From contig JAJOZX010000880.1 in assembly GCA_023014485.1 (NCBI GenBank), positions 877,501 to 941,500 on the forward strand: 64,000 bases of DNA, in the 5' to 3' direction. The notes under the pieces are model-generated. The model saw only the letters and a list, made by a program, of their open reading frames with translations. It was not told the DNA's origin and did not search any database. Source of the DNA: Bathynomus jamesi (taxonomy: Eukaryota > Arthropoda > Malacostraca > Isopoda > Cirolanidae). Below, piece by piece: positions 1 to 10,762 of this stretch (within the stretch, counting starts at the first letter, position 1; the number at the start of each line of letters is the position of its first letter). The position numbers were made by a program, and so were the translations under genes.

Positions 1-1400
1 GGGGATTATTCCTGAAGACTTCAAATTAGCTAACATCACAACCATTTTTAAAAAAGGTGACCACACAGTACCTAGTAATTATAGGCCCATTAGCTTAATG
101 TCAATTATAGGTGAACTTTTGGAATCTGTAGTTAGGGATCGTATCATCGATCACTTAGAAAGTAGAGATTTGATTAATAGTAGTCAACATGGATTTTGAC
201 GCCATAGATCTTGTTTAACTAATTTGTTAGAATTTTATAATGAAATAGTGCGCGAATACGATAGGCATAGAGCGGCTAAAGTTATTTATTTAGATTTGAA
301 AAAAGGTGTTCAATACAATTCCACATAGAATAATTGCAAAGGTTAAAGCGCACGGTATACGCGGTCAGGTAGCTAACTGGTTAGAGGAATGGCTTCGTGC
401 TAGGAGACAGAGGGTCATTGTTAATGAGTGAATTGGGGTGGTTGGATGTAGGTAGTGGTGTCCCACAGGGTTCATTGTTAGGCCTGTTGCTATTCGTAAT
501 TTACATTAATGACATAGACATAGATGTAGGATTGACTAGTAATGTGTCAAAATTTGTGGACGATACTAAAATAGGCAGTAAGGTTGTCAATGAGGACAAT
601 AGAAATAGGCTCCAAGATGATGTAAATAGGATTATGGAGTGGATGGATGAGTGGCAGATGCAATTTAACGTAGACAAATGTAAAGTTTTGCATGTAGGTT
701 CTTGTAACAATAATTACACATACACGATGGATGATAGAGAGTTAGTGAGTGTTGATGAGGAAGTAGATTTAGGCGTACGTGTATCTAAGGCTTCATAGTG
801 CGTAATTTCGAATTTAAATTGAAGGATATATTGCCCCTTTACAAGTCCCTAGTCAGGCCTCATTTAGAATATGCCATTCAGTTTTGGTGCCTGTATTTGC
901 GTGAGGATATTGATAGGTTAGAAAGGGTTCAGCATCGTGCCACGAAACTAATTCTATCATTGCGCAGCATGCCTTATGATGATAGGATTAAAGAGTTAGA
1001 CTCACATTCACTCGAAACTAGGAGATTAAGGGGGGAGCTTATTGAAGTTTTCAAAATTGTTAATAACATCGATAACGTAAATTTTGACAAACTCTTCACT
1101 TTTGATAATAACAATACTCGTAATAATGGATTTAAGTTGCGTGGCAGATGTTTCATTACTAATATCGCTAAAAACTTCTTTACGTTTAAAGTAATTGATA
1201 AATTGAATAATCTTCCTGCACCCGTCATGAACTCTACCAGTGTTAATATGTTTAAGAACCATCTAGATAAGCATTTTAAAAATATTAATGCTTAAAATAA
1301 AAAAAATAATTAGCAATAGGAGCTCTGGTGGTCGAGGCTGAGTTGGTTGATGATAATGCCAGCTTGTGATATGCCAGCAAAAAATTAATAAAAAAAAAAA
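1..1400 (+). mobile_element. L2/CR1-like LINE fragment, RT decayed
   Basis: This is the 3' part of a non-LTR retrotransposon that begins before the window. Translated pieces in order are an RT finger block with YRPISLMS and GELLESVVRDRI (about 80-150), QHGF and SCLTNLLEF (about 187-235), VPQGSLLGLLLF (about 460-495), then the palm with FVDDTKIG (about 550-575) and the thumb (798-1295), which ends in LYKSLVRPHLEYA and LERVQHRATK. The usual FADD is FVDD. There is a stop in place of R after QHGF, at least one frameshift near 300-400, and a stop at 798. Motif order and spacing fit the L2/CR1 group. An A-rich tract near 1384-1400 may be the 3' end. Clade assignment is by recognition only. Confidence 0.85.
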
Positions 1401-1813
1401 TTAGACTAACACGAATGTAGATGTAGCTCGTAGCGTAAACTAACCCACTTTTTGTTTAACTTTACCTACTTTTTTCTTTCTTTTTCTTATCCTCTCTTTA
1501 CTTGCATGTCTGTAGTTTGCATGGTATGACTGTGAGTTAAGACTGTGTTTGCATGGTTTGTAAGTACCATATTCTTATTTTACTTCTTTTCATCTTTCAC
1601 CCCTTTCTTATTCTCTCTGACTATTTTTCTGACTTGTTGGCAGTGGCTGGCGGATGATGATGGTGAGTCTTTTTTCTCTTTTTTTGAATGAATGTTAACC
1701 CATGAGTGATAGGTGTTGCTACTTACTTAACCCCTTATTTTCTTCTCTTAACCCCCTACTCTTTCCTTTCTCTCGGACTAACCTTAGAGTGGATCTTAGG
1801 GTCTTTGTTAGCC
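1401..1813. other. T-rich non-coding stretch
   Basis: This stretch is rich in T and C tracts, with no open frame resembling a known family, no terminal repeats and no convincing splice signals. It lies between the 3' end of the LINE and a decayed minus-strand hAT-like coding piece. Nothing recognisable is seen in it. Confidence 0.5.
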
Positions 1814-2491
1814 TTAGCTTCTGTAGATCTTACCTTCAAAGAAACGTTTTACTCTAGACCAAGTTCTTTCACTTTTCTCATTACCCTTCTTGTCAATTCC
1901 AAGAAGCTTCATCATAGGGAAAATCATCACTTCACCCATCATTGCGTAAATTTGGGAACAACACATGAGCCATTGACTTTGGATGAAAGTTGACACTGCA
2001 AGAACTAGCTTGTTACTGTTGACATCTACTACAGCATCAAAGAAAGCTTGGATGGAGTCTCACCTCACCAAATATTGTTTTGCTAACTCAGTGATTCTCC
2101 CAAACTGGTTTGCCATGAATCCTTTGTATCTATCACATTTGAGTCCCTTATCCACCATCCAAGATTGTCATTATATAAGGATACCATGGCTGGGAGAGAG
2201 CAATTTAGCAATTGCAACGAGTCCCAAAGTATGAATGGAAGAACCAGGAGAACAGAAAACATTTTCTCCTACTGTAACTTCAAGTGGATTTTGTATTCCA
2301 ATTTTCTGTTTCATGTTTTTAAACACTTTGTCTATAGCGTGATCTACTCCTAAAATGATTTGAGTGCAGTACTTCAAGATCTTGTTTGATTCAATTCCAA
2401 GATTCTGTAAAATTACTCTACATTCACTAGCTCGATCAGACATCCAGAAGTCTATTTGAGATTTTGAGTTGTATTGATTTGTATTCAGCAA
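1814..2491 (-). pseudogene. Decayed hAT-like transposase-type coding fragment
   Basis: On the minus strand three frame-shifted pieces read in order. 2491-2171 contains SECRVILQNLGIES and ILGVDHAIDKVFKN. About 2150-2070 contains YKGFMANQFGRI. About 2040-1814 contains FFDAVVDVNSNKLVLAVST, FIQSQWLMCCSQIYA and RTWSRVKRFFEGK. The order matches a repeated protein type that I recall from many arthropod genomes, where it behaves like a multicopy transposase or its C-terminal part. Several frameshifts and stops show that this copy is dead. I cannot name the family with certainty; hAT-like is an inference from copy-number behaviour and context. Confidence 0.55.
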
Positions 2492-3021
2492 CCAAAATGG
2501 CCATAGAAATCACTCATCTTGAAAAATGTTAGATTGCCCCACCCCTAGTACTAGTATAGAATTATGTACATTTTCTCTTCAACATTGGTTTAATATTTTT
2601 CTTCAGAGATGAATTATGAATAACATTATGCTGGTTATGATCTTAAAAACTCTAATGACCAAGTTAAACCTTAGTTAATATGGGGCATGGACACTAAAAA
2701 AAGGAGGAAATTATTTTCCAGTCCTTTCCTCCTGAGCTAATCATCTATTTTTATTTATTTATTTATTGCTTTAGACTTTATAGTTTTATGCTGATACAAA
2801 AAGTGGTCACTATAGACACAATGAACTTCAAAAGTTTCAGATTCCATAGCGAAGGGGTTGGTAATTATTTTGGCTTTCATTTTATCTGGCCTGTTAGTTG
2901 TGGTCTTTAAAAAAATCTCACAATTTCCTATAACGTGGCAAATAATTCCCAAACATTTACAGTGTATTTGACCAGCTTCATGAGCATGTTGCACCATGCA
3001 CACACTTGCCTTTTGCCATCA
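2492..3021. other. Non-coding DNA with an unassigned 82-codon minus frame
   Basis: An open frame on the minus strand at 2755-3003 (82 codons, with GQIHCKCLGIICHVIGN) could be part of the element whose end lies at 3104, but it matches nothing I recognise. The rest is A/T-rich, with a TTTA tract near 2750-2765. No TIR partner for the end at 3104 is found upstream. Confidence 0.35.
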
Positions 3022-3104
3022 CTCGTATGTATTTGATCAATATATTAATTTTTACATAGGTCATTAAAATGTCTTCATTTAAAAATTTTGGAGTGGCAAC
3101 CCTG
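3022..3104. repeat. Repeat terminus, paralogue of the hAT target site at 48.85/52.6 kb
   Basis: About 80 bp from TATGTATTTGATC to GAGTGGCAACCCTG match the two halves that flank the hAT element at 48861-52594 (48849-48860 and 52603-52687). Here the sequence is uninterrupted, so it is a paralogous empty site. The end reads outward as CAGGGTTGCCACTC, a hAT-like terminal sequence, and a different sequence (a LINE) starts at 3105. Confidence 0.7.
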
Positions 3105-3246
3105 GTGGTGTTTCTCAGGGTTCTGTTGTGTCACCAACTCTTTTCCTTTTATTTATTAATGATCTTTTAATTTGCACTTCCTCTCTTATCTACTCCTATG
3201 CTGATGATACCATTCTTCACTTCACCCACTTCCCAAAGCATCCCTC
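3105..3246 (+). mobile_element. Jockey-like LINE RT palm fragment
   Basis: About 47 codons read GVSQGSVVSPTLFLLFIND and then YSYADDTILHF, that is the RT segment running from the (V/S)(P/S)QGS box to the YADD catalytic box. The same family is present at 15.85-18.0 kb (plus strand) and 12.44-12.7 kb (minus strand). It is abruptly bounded by a repeat end at 3104 and by Tigger sequence from about 3247, so it is a rearranged scrap. Confidence 0.75.
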
Positions 3247-3953
3247 TCAATGGCTTTGATGAAGATGAGGATGATATGCAGGATCTGCTAGAGGCTCATT
3301 CAAAAGGTTTGTGAAGAGTTGGTACAGCTGCAGCAAGAATTAGCAGAGGAGGAAGAAGTTGAAGAAATAATAATGCCACCCTATAAGCAGCCCTCCACCA
3401 AACAACTGTCAGATTTATTCTCACCTCAATGCAGCAAAGGAAATTTCAGTAGAGAATGACCCCAACATGGAGTGGAGCTGCGCATTTAGCAGGGGTTTGG
3501 AAAATCTCAGTTGCTGCAATGGAGAGTTGTACCAAGAAAAAAAGAAGAGGGCTATGCAGACATCACTCTTTATTTCAAGAAGGTTGAAAGAACTCCTCCC
3601 AACACCCCAGAGCCCACCTTCAACCTCACCTTCACCCAGGAGCAGCCGAAAGAAGGATGAGGTTCCACTTTAAGTAGTCTTTGGGGCTATTTCTGGTAAG
3701 TACAGTATGTACAAAATCACACAATATATTTTATATTCTTATTAATGTACTGTATATGTATAATAAGCATTGTTCCATATGATTTTTGTATATATCCATA
3801 TATTTTAATTTTTGTCCAAAATGTTTGAGCTGAACATGCTTACTTCTTATAATACATTATCTGTTTTGGAAAATGTGATTTGATATACACAATTTTGATA
3901 TAAATGATGGTTTCCATGAACAATTATTTATCTTGTAAATAGAGGACTTACTG
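3247..3953 (+). mobile_element. Tigger/pogo-type DNA transposon 3' end
   Basis: The reading shifts through DEDEDDMQDLLEAHSKG (about 3258-3309), EELVQLQQELAEEEEVEE and an open stretch at 3467-3673 with a K/E and S/P-rich tail (RRLKELLPTPQSPPSTSPS). This acidic-then-basic C-terminal tail is typical of Tigger/jerky-type transposases. The catalytic domain is missing. The right end TAGAGGACTTACTG followed by TA at 3954-3955 looks like a Tigger terminal repeat (outward CAGTAAGTCCTC) with a TA target. Frameshifts show it is inactive. A similar terminus bounds 35688-37642. Confidence 0.7.
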
Positions 3954-4151
3954 TATTTTAAGTTAGGCTTTTGTGATGCAGGTTTTGGGGCCCTGAAATA
4001 ATAATAAATTTTAAAATGGTTTGAAAATATTTGAAGTATACCATTCTAAAATTTATAGTTTATAAATCAGTTTTGAGGACATGAAATTGCTGCAGTTTCA
4101 GACCAACTTGCCTACTTACTTGGATGGATTTTTAATAAACATTTGTTTCAG

Positions 4152-4367
4152 AGACCCACAATATTAAGTCAGAAAGAAGAGAGTCCAGAGTTTTTAGATG
4201 AAAGTGGCTTAGAGAAATATTTGAGTTTTCAAGATCCAAAAACTAAAATTGATGAGAAAATTCTCTTCAGACAAATTAAAAGTTCCAAATTTCCATGTGT
4301 AAACCTTGAAAAACTGGAAGTCAATGATCACAAATCACTAAATGTAATAATCCCTTCAACAAAACAG
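4152..4367 (+). CDS. Zinc-finger gene, upstream coding exon (72 codons)
   Basis: The exon is bounded by a good acceptor (TTTGTTTCAG before 4152) and donor (CAG/GTAAGT at 4367-4368). It is open in phase 0 at both ends. It encodes a charged, lysine- and glutamate-rich segment without a recognised fold (FLDESGLEKYLSFQDPKTK, FPCVNLEKLEVNDHKSL). Joined to the exon at 7733 it would supply the N-terminal linker of a C2H2 protein. Further 5' exons and the start codon are not identified in the window. The intron between (4368-7732) carries a decayed DNA transposon. The pairing with 7733 rests on phase, strand and proximity, not on a transcript. Confidence 0.6.
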
Positions 4368-4804
4368 GTAAGTAGAAGGAGAAATTTAACTGTTAAATTG
4401 GTTTGAAGGAATAGTAAAAATTTGCATTCTAAGTGTCATTTTAGTACTCAGTTGGTGATTACTATATTAAAACTGTATGTATCATTTGGAACATTTAAAT
4501 TTTTGTTAAATTTATTTAAAAATGGGAATAGATTTGTCTAAAGTATTTTTGTGGGCTGACTGAATGTTGAGGCGAAATATGTTGCAGTTTACATTGTGAC
4601 TGTCAAAAAAAAAAAAAATTTGCCGAGTGTATTAAATACTTCATTTTATTCTAGCTTTGACATTTCATGAAAGTCTATCCATTGCGTAGCTACTACCATA
4701 CAAATTACTTTAAAACTCAAGCAGGTGCTATGTATTATTATTAGTAGGTATTATTATTTTTTTGTTTCTGACTGATTAAGAATAAGTCAGATTACACTAA
4801 TCAA

Positions 4805-7095
4805 TAGCCAAAATGTATCTTTGATGAAACCATCATTTCTTTAGTAATTCAACGTCGCTGAATCCGAAAATGACCTTCATTTTGCATGATTGGTTCGCGT
4901 TTAGAAGATACACGGGTGCCCTGTTTTCATTATTTCCCAATTGAAATGAATATATCATTGAAGCATAACATATGGCAACACTGTAGAATGTGCTCGTTTG
5001 GCAACCTCGTTGTCTGGCGCCATCTTGAGTACATCGTAAATCCCTTTAGCTCAGTTCTAGTGTGATGCTTGTTGTGGTGACACGTTATTTCACATTTTGA
5101 CATAGTGCTTTTGTAGTGTTTCTTCGTAATTTGCACCTGTGGTTACTTCATGACATATAGAGTGTAGTGCGTGTTAAAGTGTAATCTTGCGACCAGTTTC
5201 TCATTGACGTTATAAGCAAAATGCCACGTAAATGCGTTAATGACTCAAATAACTTTTGCTATATTTGCGGCAAAGTAACATTAAAATCGCAAAAGAAGAC
5301 GTTAACCTGCCATCAAGAAAGCGTACCACCTTTATTTTAAGTGCAAATTAGGAGATCAGGACAAAACATGGGTGCCGCATATATGCTGCTTTACATGTGC
5401 AACTACATTACTTGAGTGGTACAATGGGAAACCGAGGTCAATGGGCTTCGGCATCCCCGTTGTGTGGAGGGAACAAAGTAACCACGTGGATGACTGTTTA
5501 TTCTGCATGGTTCCGCCATTATGTGGAATTAGTAAGAAGAAAAAATAGACCCTCAAGTATCCTAATGTTCCATCCGCCATTCGACCTGTGCCCCATAACG
5601 AAGACATACCTGTGCCCAATCCTCCTACCTCCTCAGACACCCTCGATTTGGATGACGAAGAGCATCCTGTAACGAGTACAGATGAAGACATTGCACATCC
5701 CACAACATCACAAGATACCGACTTTGTGCCCAGTGAACTGTCTACAGAACCGCATAAAATCACCCAACACGAACTGAATGACCTCATCAGAGATTTGGAC
5801 TTACCGAAGTCTAAGGCAGAATTGCTCGCCTCACGCCTTCAACAGTGGCATCTTCTTCATGATGATGTCCAAATATCCATGTACCGCACTAGGCAATCCA
5901 TGTTGGAGACTTCTTCATCAAACATGGTGACTTCGTGGTGTGTACAGATGATGTTGGTTTAATGAATGCTCTAAATATAACATACAGAGATGACGAATGG
6001 AGGTTGTTCATTGATGCCTCTAAGCTAAGCCTTAAGGCTGTACTACTTCATAACAAAAACGAAAAAGTTGCCATTCCAATTGGATATTCTGTCCACATGA
6101 AGGAGACATATGAAAATATGCAATATCTGCTTTACCACATAAACTACAATGCTCACAAATGGAGCATATGTGGTGATTTGAAAGTGGTCGGCATGTTACT
6201 TGGTCTCCAGCAGGGTTACACGAAGTACTGCTGCTTCCTTTGCGAGTGGGACAGCCATGCTAGGTCACAGCATTATGAAAGGAAGGAATGGCCTCTAAGA
6301 ACGTTTAGTGCCAGGTGTGAAAAACGTTTTGTGCGAGCCATTAGTAGAGCCAAGCAAAATACTTCTACCACCGTTACATATTAAGTTAGGGCTTATGAAA
6401 AATTTTGTGAAGGCACTCAATAAGGATGGAAAGGCATTTAAGTATCTTTTCCAGAAGTTCCCTCGACTCAGTGAGGCAAAAATCAAGGAAGGCATATTTG
6501 TTGGTCCTCATATACGAAATCTGATGAAAGATGAATATTTCAAGACACTTTTGGAGGGTGCAGAAAAAGAAGCTTGGGTCTCGTTCAAGTCAGTGTCGCA
6601 AAATTTCCTTGGAAACAACAGAGCTCCAAATGCAGATGAATTGGTGGATAATATGTTGAAGGCGTACCAAAGAATGGGATGTAACATGTCTCTAAAAATT
6701 CATTTCCTCCATTCCCATTTCGACTTTTTCCTGGCAAACCTTGGTGAAGTAAGTGACGAACATGGGGAACATTTTCATCAGCAGATTTCAGCTCTTGAGA
6801 AACGTTACCAGGGCAAGTGGAATTCATCTATGCTGGCTGATTTCTGCTGGTCAGTAATAAGAGACACTACACAGTCAGAGTACAAGAGACAGGCCAAGAG
6901 GAAACGACATTGAAGTGAGTGTGCTCCTTAAAATACATATATGTTGTGGGATAAATTTTTACCAGTACTTACATAATAATTACCATGATATCTTAAAAAC
7001 GCGAACTAATTAAACAATTTCACTATCATTTTCAAATTCAGCATGCAAAAATACATAAGAATTGGCTACTTTCATTAAAGATACAAAAAATTCCT
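4805..7095 (+). mobile_element. TIR DNA transposon (GERFHQ-type) in a zinc-finger gene intron
   Basis: Long imperfect inverted repeats flank a transposase-like coding region. The left arm is about 4810-4908 and the right arm about 6988-7095. Read inward to outward, both contain CTTNNAAACGCGAACNAAT, a CATTTTC block, ATTCAGC and finally TCATNAAAGATACA. Outer limits are approximate and no target duplication was resolved. The coding part runs 5221-6913 on the plus strand. The whole element sits in the intron of the C2H2 gene. Confidence 0.55.
5221..6913 (+). pseudogene. Transposase-like protein of an arthropod multicopy family, broken
   Basis: Starting at ATG 5221 (MPRKCVNDSNNFCYICGK), pieces in shifting frames give an N-terminal zinc-type cysteine region (CYICGK, HICCFTCATTLLEWYNG, DDCLFCM), an acidic linker (DLDDEEHPVTSTDEDIAHPT), then GDFVVCTDDVGLMNALNI, WRLFIDASKLSLKAVLLHN, WSICGDLKVVGMLLGLQ, YTKYCCFLCEWDSHAR, HIKLGLMKNFVKAL and HFDFFLANLGEVSDEHGEHF. 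The family is common in arthropods as an uncharacterised protein. The spaced acidic residues (FIDAS, CGDLK) followed by a histidine/glutamate block resemble an RNase H-like transposase, but the catalytic residues are inferred. A frameshift near 5320, a stop near 5548, and frameshifts near 5930 and 6320 make this copy inactive. Confidence 0.6.
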
Positions 7096-7732
7096 TAAAA
7101 TTTGTTGACCAGTGTTATTAATGTACCATTCTAAGTTTTATTTTTAAAATACTTTGTCATAATTTCAACTTTTTAATATTTGTGATTTTTAATATTCAAA
7201 ATTAAAATTTTATCCAAGTTCAAAGTTAAAATTCAACATCATTGTTAGAGTGGAAATTTTAAGTAAGAATTAAAGGCCAGTGAGAGTTAAAATTAAAATT
7301 CTATGTTCAGAAGTTCAGTTCAAACTCAATTTAGCTTATCTGTCCAGATAAATTTCTAGTTATGAGAATATAGTTTTTTTTAAATTGCAATAATTTGGAC
7401 AGCACTGCGTATAGGCCTTTGGGTTTTATCCATAATCACTGTGGTAGTTTGAATGACACTTTAAATATGCACAGAATAATAAATTCAATTTGTTTTAAGT
7501 AGTAAACAATATTTTTTTTTTTTCCTTAAAACACCAATCTAGAAATTTTATTAGAAAATTATAAAATTAATAAGTCAACAGTAACTTAAATGGCAGTTGT
7601 TTTAGGTCATTGATGATGTAATAACTGTCAATAGACAAAAATTTGTATGAAATGACATTTCATTGACATTAACTGAGAGTAATTGATGATGTGTTGTATA
7701 TGGAAATTATTTTGTTTTTTATTTTTTTCTAG
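7096..7732. other. A/T-rich remainder of the zinc-finger gene intron
   Basis: This part of the intron has T and A homopolymers (for example near 7511-7523) and ends in a strong polypyrimidine tract and TTTTTTTCTAG acceptor directly before 7733. No coding or repeat structure is recognised. Confidence 0.5.
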
Positions 7733-8650
7733 GTGTATTCCAGACAAAATTTAAATTCAAACTTTGATAAGAACAAGTCTCTGGCTGGTGATGAGCAACC
7801 AAAAAGTGGCTTTGCATTTGGTACAAAATATGTTCATGATTTATTTAATGTTAAGAATGAAGAAAATTATGAAGTTTTACAAAAGAATACATTTAAGTGC
7901 TCACTTTGCTCATACCAAACAAAGGTAAAACAAAGGTTCGAAATTCACTTCAAAGTTCACACTGGAGAAAAACCATTTAAATGTATGGTGTGTCCTTTTA
8001 GTGCAGCACAACTCTCAAACCTTACAAATCATACAAGAATTCACACTGGAGAAAAACCGTATAAATGTGAAGTGTGTTCTTTTAGTGCAGCACAACTCAT
8101 AAACCTTAAAAATCATACAAGAATTCACACTGGAGAAAAACCCTATAAATGTGAAGTGTGTTCTTTTAGTACAGCACAATGCCCAAACCTTAAACGTCAT
8201 AAAAGAATTCACACTGGAAAAAAACCCTATAAGTGTGGAGTGTGCTCTTTTAGTACAGCACAAAATTCTAGCCTTAAAAGGCATATGAGAACTCACACTG
8301 GAGAAAAACCATACAAATGTGAGGAGTGTTGTTTTAGTGCAGCACGTCTCTCATCTCTTAAAAATCATACAAGAATTCACACTGGAGAAAAACCATATAA
8401 ATGTGAAGTGTGTTCTTTTAGTGCAGCACAACTCTCAAACCTTACAAGTCATACAAGAATTCACACTGGAAAAAAACCCTATAAGTGTGGAGTGTGCTCT
8501 TTTAGTACAGCACAAAATTCTACCCTTAAAAGGCATATAAGAATTCACACTGGAGAAAAACCCTATAAATGTGAGGAGTGTTGTTTTAGTGCAGCACGTC
8601 TCTCATCCCTTAAAAATCATACAAGAATTCACATGAGGAAAACCCTCTAG
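7733..8650 (+). CDS. C2H2 zinc-finger protein, terminal exon with nine fingers
   Basis: Opens directly after the acceptor TTTCTAG at 7732 and ends with TAG at 8650. After about 55 linker residues come nine tandem C2H2 fingers of the form CX2CX12HX3H, the first being FKCSLCSYQTKVKQRFEIHF. They are joined by the canonical TGEKP linker (two are TGKKP). Such arrays bind DNA in the nucleus, usually as transcriptional regulators; the target is unknown. The fingers are strongly homogenised: fingers 5-6 and 8-9 are near copies (252-bp period), pointing to recent internal duplication or gene conversion. After finger 9 a short deletion turns the HTGEKP linker into HMRKTL and a stop. A tenth finger (CGVCSFSAAQMFSLKCHLRI) is still readable out of frame at about 8651-8728, so the C-terminus is freshly truncated or mis-sequenced. 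Confidence 0.85.
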   Translation: MYSRQNLNSNFDKNKSLAGDEQPKSGFAFGTKYVHDLFNVKNEENYEVLQKNTFKCSLCSYQTKVKQRFEIHFKVHTGEKPFKCMVCPFSAAQLSNLTNHTRIHTGEKPYKCEVCSFSAAQLINLKNHTRIHTGEKPYKCEVCSFSTAQCPNLKRHKRIHTGKKPYKCGVCSFSTAQNSSLKRHMRTHTGEKPYKCEECCFSAARLSSLKNHTRIHTGEKPYKCEVCSFSAAQLSNLTSHTRIHTGKKPYKCGVCSFSTAQNSTLKRHIRIHTGEKPYKCEECCFSAARLSSLKNHTRIHMRKTL

Positions 8651-8882
8651 ATGTGGGGTGTGTTCATTTAGTGCAGCACAAATGTTCAGCCTAAAATGTC
8701 ATTTAAGAATTCACTTGATCCCTAAGTGAGGGACATTATTAAAAGGTTTTTGGTAATCAATCTGTACCATACTCTGGTTTCTTATTTTTCTACTCTTCCC
8801 CCATTATGGTTTTGTTTATGAGCATTTGTCAATTGTGCTGAAACAGGTTTTTCTGGACAGGTCTCTTTTCATTCTTTCAGAT

Positions 8883-9385
8883 CATGGGCGTCCGGAGGTA
8901 GGGGCAAGAGGGGGCAGTTGCCCTCCCTTGGAAATTTGTGTTTGCCCACGCAACAACTTCTATAATTCTACTGCAGCTCAGTCAGTGTTTCTCTACTTAC
9001 CTTTACTTTACCGAAGTGCTGTGTCGTTGAACTTAGAAGTGTTAAATAAACCTTTTGGTCAATTTCACTGAAACTTACACGATTATAGTTAATCATAGTA
9101 TCATATAACATAAAAAATGGACTTGACTGGTAGAAAAAAAATGCACTGCGACCACTACGAGTAAAAACTGTCATCTCCCCTTATCATAGCCTGCTTTCGG
9201 TGCTAAATTTATGTATAGTATTACTAAGTACATAAATTTAGCACTGAAAGCAGGCTATGATAAGGGGAGATGACGGTTTTTACTCGTAGTGGTCGCAGTG
9301 CATTTTTTTTTCTACCTAATAAAGAACTAAGAACTAATAAGTTAGTTTTGATCCCCCCTTGCGAAAAGTCCTGCGGATGCCCATG
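8883..9385. mobile_element. hAT-type MITE with internal foldback
   Basis: Terminal inverted repeats are CATGGGCGTCCGGAGG (left) and, read inward from the right, CATGGGCATCCGCAGG. Flanks are TTTCAGAT (left) and ATTCAGAT (right), an 8-bp target duplication with one mismatch. It has no transposase. Ends are followed by G-rich/C-rich tracts (GGGGCAAGAGGGGGC; CCCCCCTTGC). A long hairpin sits at 9131-9314. Confidence 0.65.
9131..9314. repeat. Perfect-looking hairpin, arms about 85 bp
   Basis: The left arm runs from TAGAAAAAAAATGCACTGCG through TAAATTTATGTA, and the right arm is its near-exact reverse complement starting at TACATAAATTTA (9229). The loop is about 13-15 nt. Only a few mismatches are seen (for example CTGTCATC against GATGACGG). 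It lies inside the MITE at 8883-9385. Confidence 0.8.
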
Positions 9386-9389
9386 TATT

Positions 9390-10762
9390 CAGATAGTAGT
9401 TTTATGTTAAATGATTGTATATTTTGTCTGTAAGGATACCTGTTAACAACTTACATGTGGTGGTTAGAAAAGTTATGGGACTATATTTGGAAGGTGGGTG
9501 TGTTTTGATTTAAGTATGAATGTTGTTCTACCTGCAATTAGTTGTGCTACAGCTTTCTCCTCCTCCCTGTGTATGTGGTTAGATAGCTTTTCCTCTCCTA
9601 GGTATTTGAAGTTGGAGAATGCAGGTAACTTTTTGTGTCCTTTGCTGTAATCTCGGCATTCTCCTTATACTGTTGGCATTCTGTTCTCTTGTGTTCAGTC
9701 ATTTTTATTTATTGTCTTGAGGTTTCTGTCTTGTGCTATTGCTCTAATTTTAGCTTTGGCTTTGTTTTCAATGTATTGTCATTGCCACTTATCTCCTCTT
9801 TTGATGAAGTGCTTTTACTTAATTTTTCTTATTTTCCTTCTGTCTCTTGTACTGTACTTATTATATAGTTCGTGGCCACTGTTCATAACGACTTTTCTTC
9901 CTTAGTCCACACTTCTTCTTTCATGTTATTTCTTGCCTCTTCTTCTATGGAATTGTAGTTTACTTTAGCTTTTCTTATTACTTATCTTTTGATTTTTTTC
10001 CATTTGGTCCCTAAGTATATATTTTTCCATCCATGATACCTAAGAAAATATGATGTTGCTTCTACCTTCTCTTGTGCAGGCCCGGATCTAGAAGAATGGG
10101 GGCCCGTGGCTAATTATTTTTTGGGGGCCCCCCTTGGCTACAATTTTTATTATTACATATATTTTCCTGAATTAATAATTTTATACACACCTACCTACTG
10201 ATTATGAGCTGGCAACCAATTGAATCGACGAGCCTTTTTTTGTGCAAATTCATTAATAATATTAGTAATTAGTAAATGTAATAATAAATGTAAAAACCTA
10301 AAGTTAAAATAAATAATGTAGAAAATTTGGGGGCCCCCCCTCAAATGCGGGGCCTGTGGCTGCAGCCCACATAGCCCCCCCCCTAGGTCCGGGTCTGCTC
10401 TTGTGGCAGATCCACTTTGTATTATTTGCTTGTTGAGAGTTTCACTTTTGTTGCTGCTCCATTCCACAAGCCTTGAGTACTCAAAGCAGAATAGGATTTT
10501 CTTCCTTCTTGTCCACTTTATTTGGAAGTAGTCTTTTTGGTTTCTTCTGTGTCCCATAGATTGGTGGTGTTGCTGGATGCCAGGGCTAGTGTTTGATGAG
10601 AAAAAAGTCTTTGATTCCACCCAGTCAAGTAGAGTTGTGTGGTTTGAGTATACACCATGCAGAGGTGGAGAAGATCCCTGTTTAGAGACTAAGTTGGGGT
10701 GAAGAAACTGCAAAACCAGTACAGCACACCCAACCTCTTAGGAGCTGTTTTAGTGTGTCACG
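9390..10762 (-). pseudogene. Possible old LINE debris on the minus strand
   Basis: On the minus strand near 9420-9500 the fragment TFLTTTCKLLTGILTDKIYNHL resembles an RT finger region of the kind found in R2/RTE-like LINEs (PITCLTTTYKLLT-type). The rest (9500-10070, and 10398-10762 beyond an inserted MITE) is A/G-rich on that strand with broken frames. 10690-10762 matches 37672-37735, so this belongs to a dispersed repeat. The family assignment is weak. Confidence 0.35.
10077..10397. mobile_element. hAT-type MITE, 321 bp
   Basis: The termini are CAGGCCCGGATCTAG (left) and CTAGGTCCGGGTCTG (right), a good inverted repeat. Both sides carry the exact 8-bp target duplication CTCTTGTG (10069-10076 and 10398-10405). 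Subterminal G and C runs (GGGGGCCC...GGGGGGCC) are prominent. It contains no coding sequence. Confidence 0.85.

Noticed and set aside
2755..3003. 82-codon minus-strand frame as a gene
   Set aside because: No recognised domain or start context; possibly part of the repeat ending at 3104 but unsupported.
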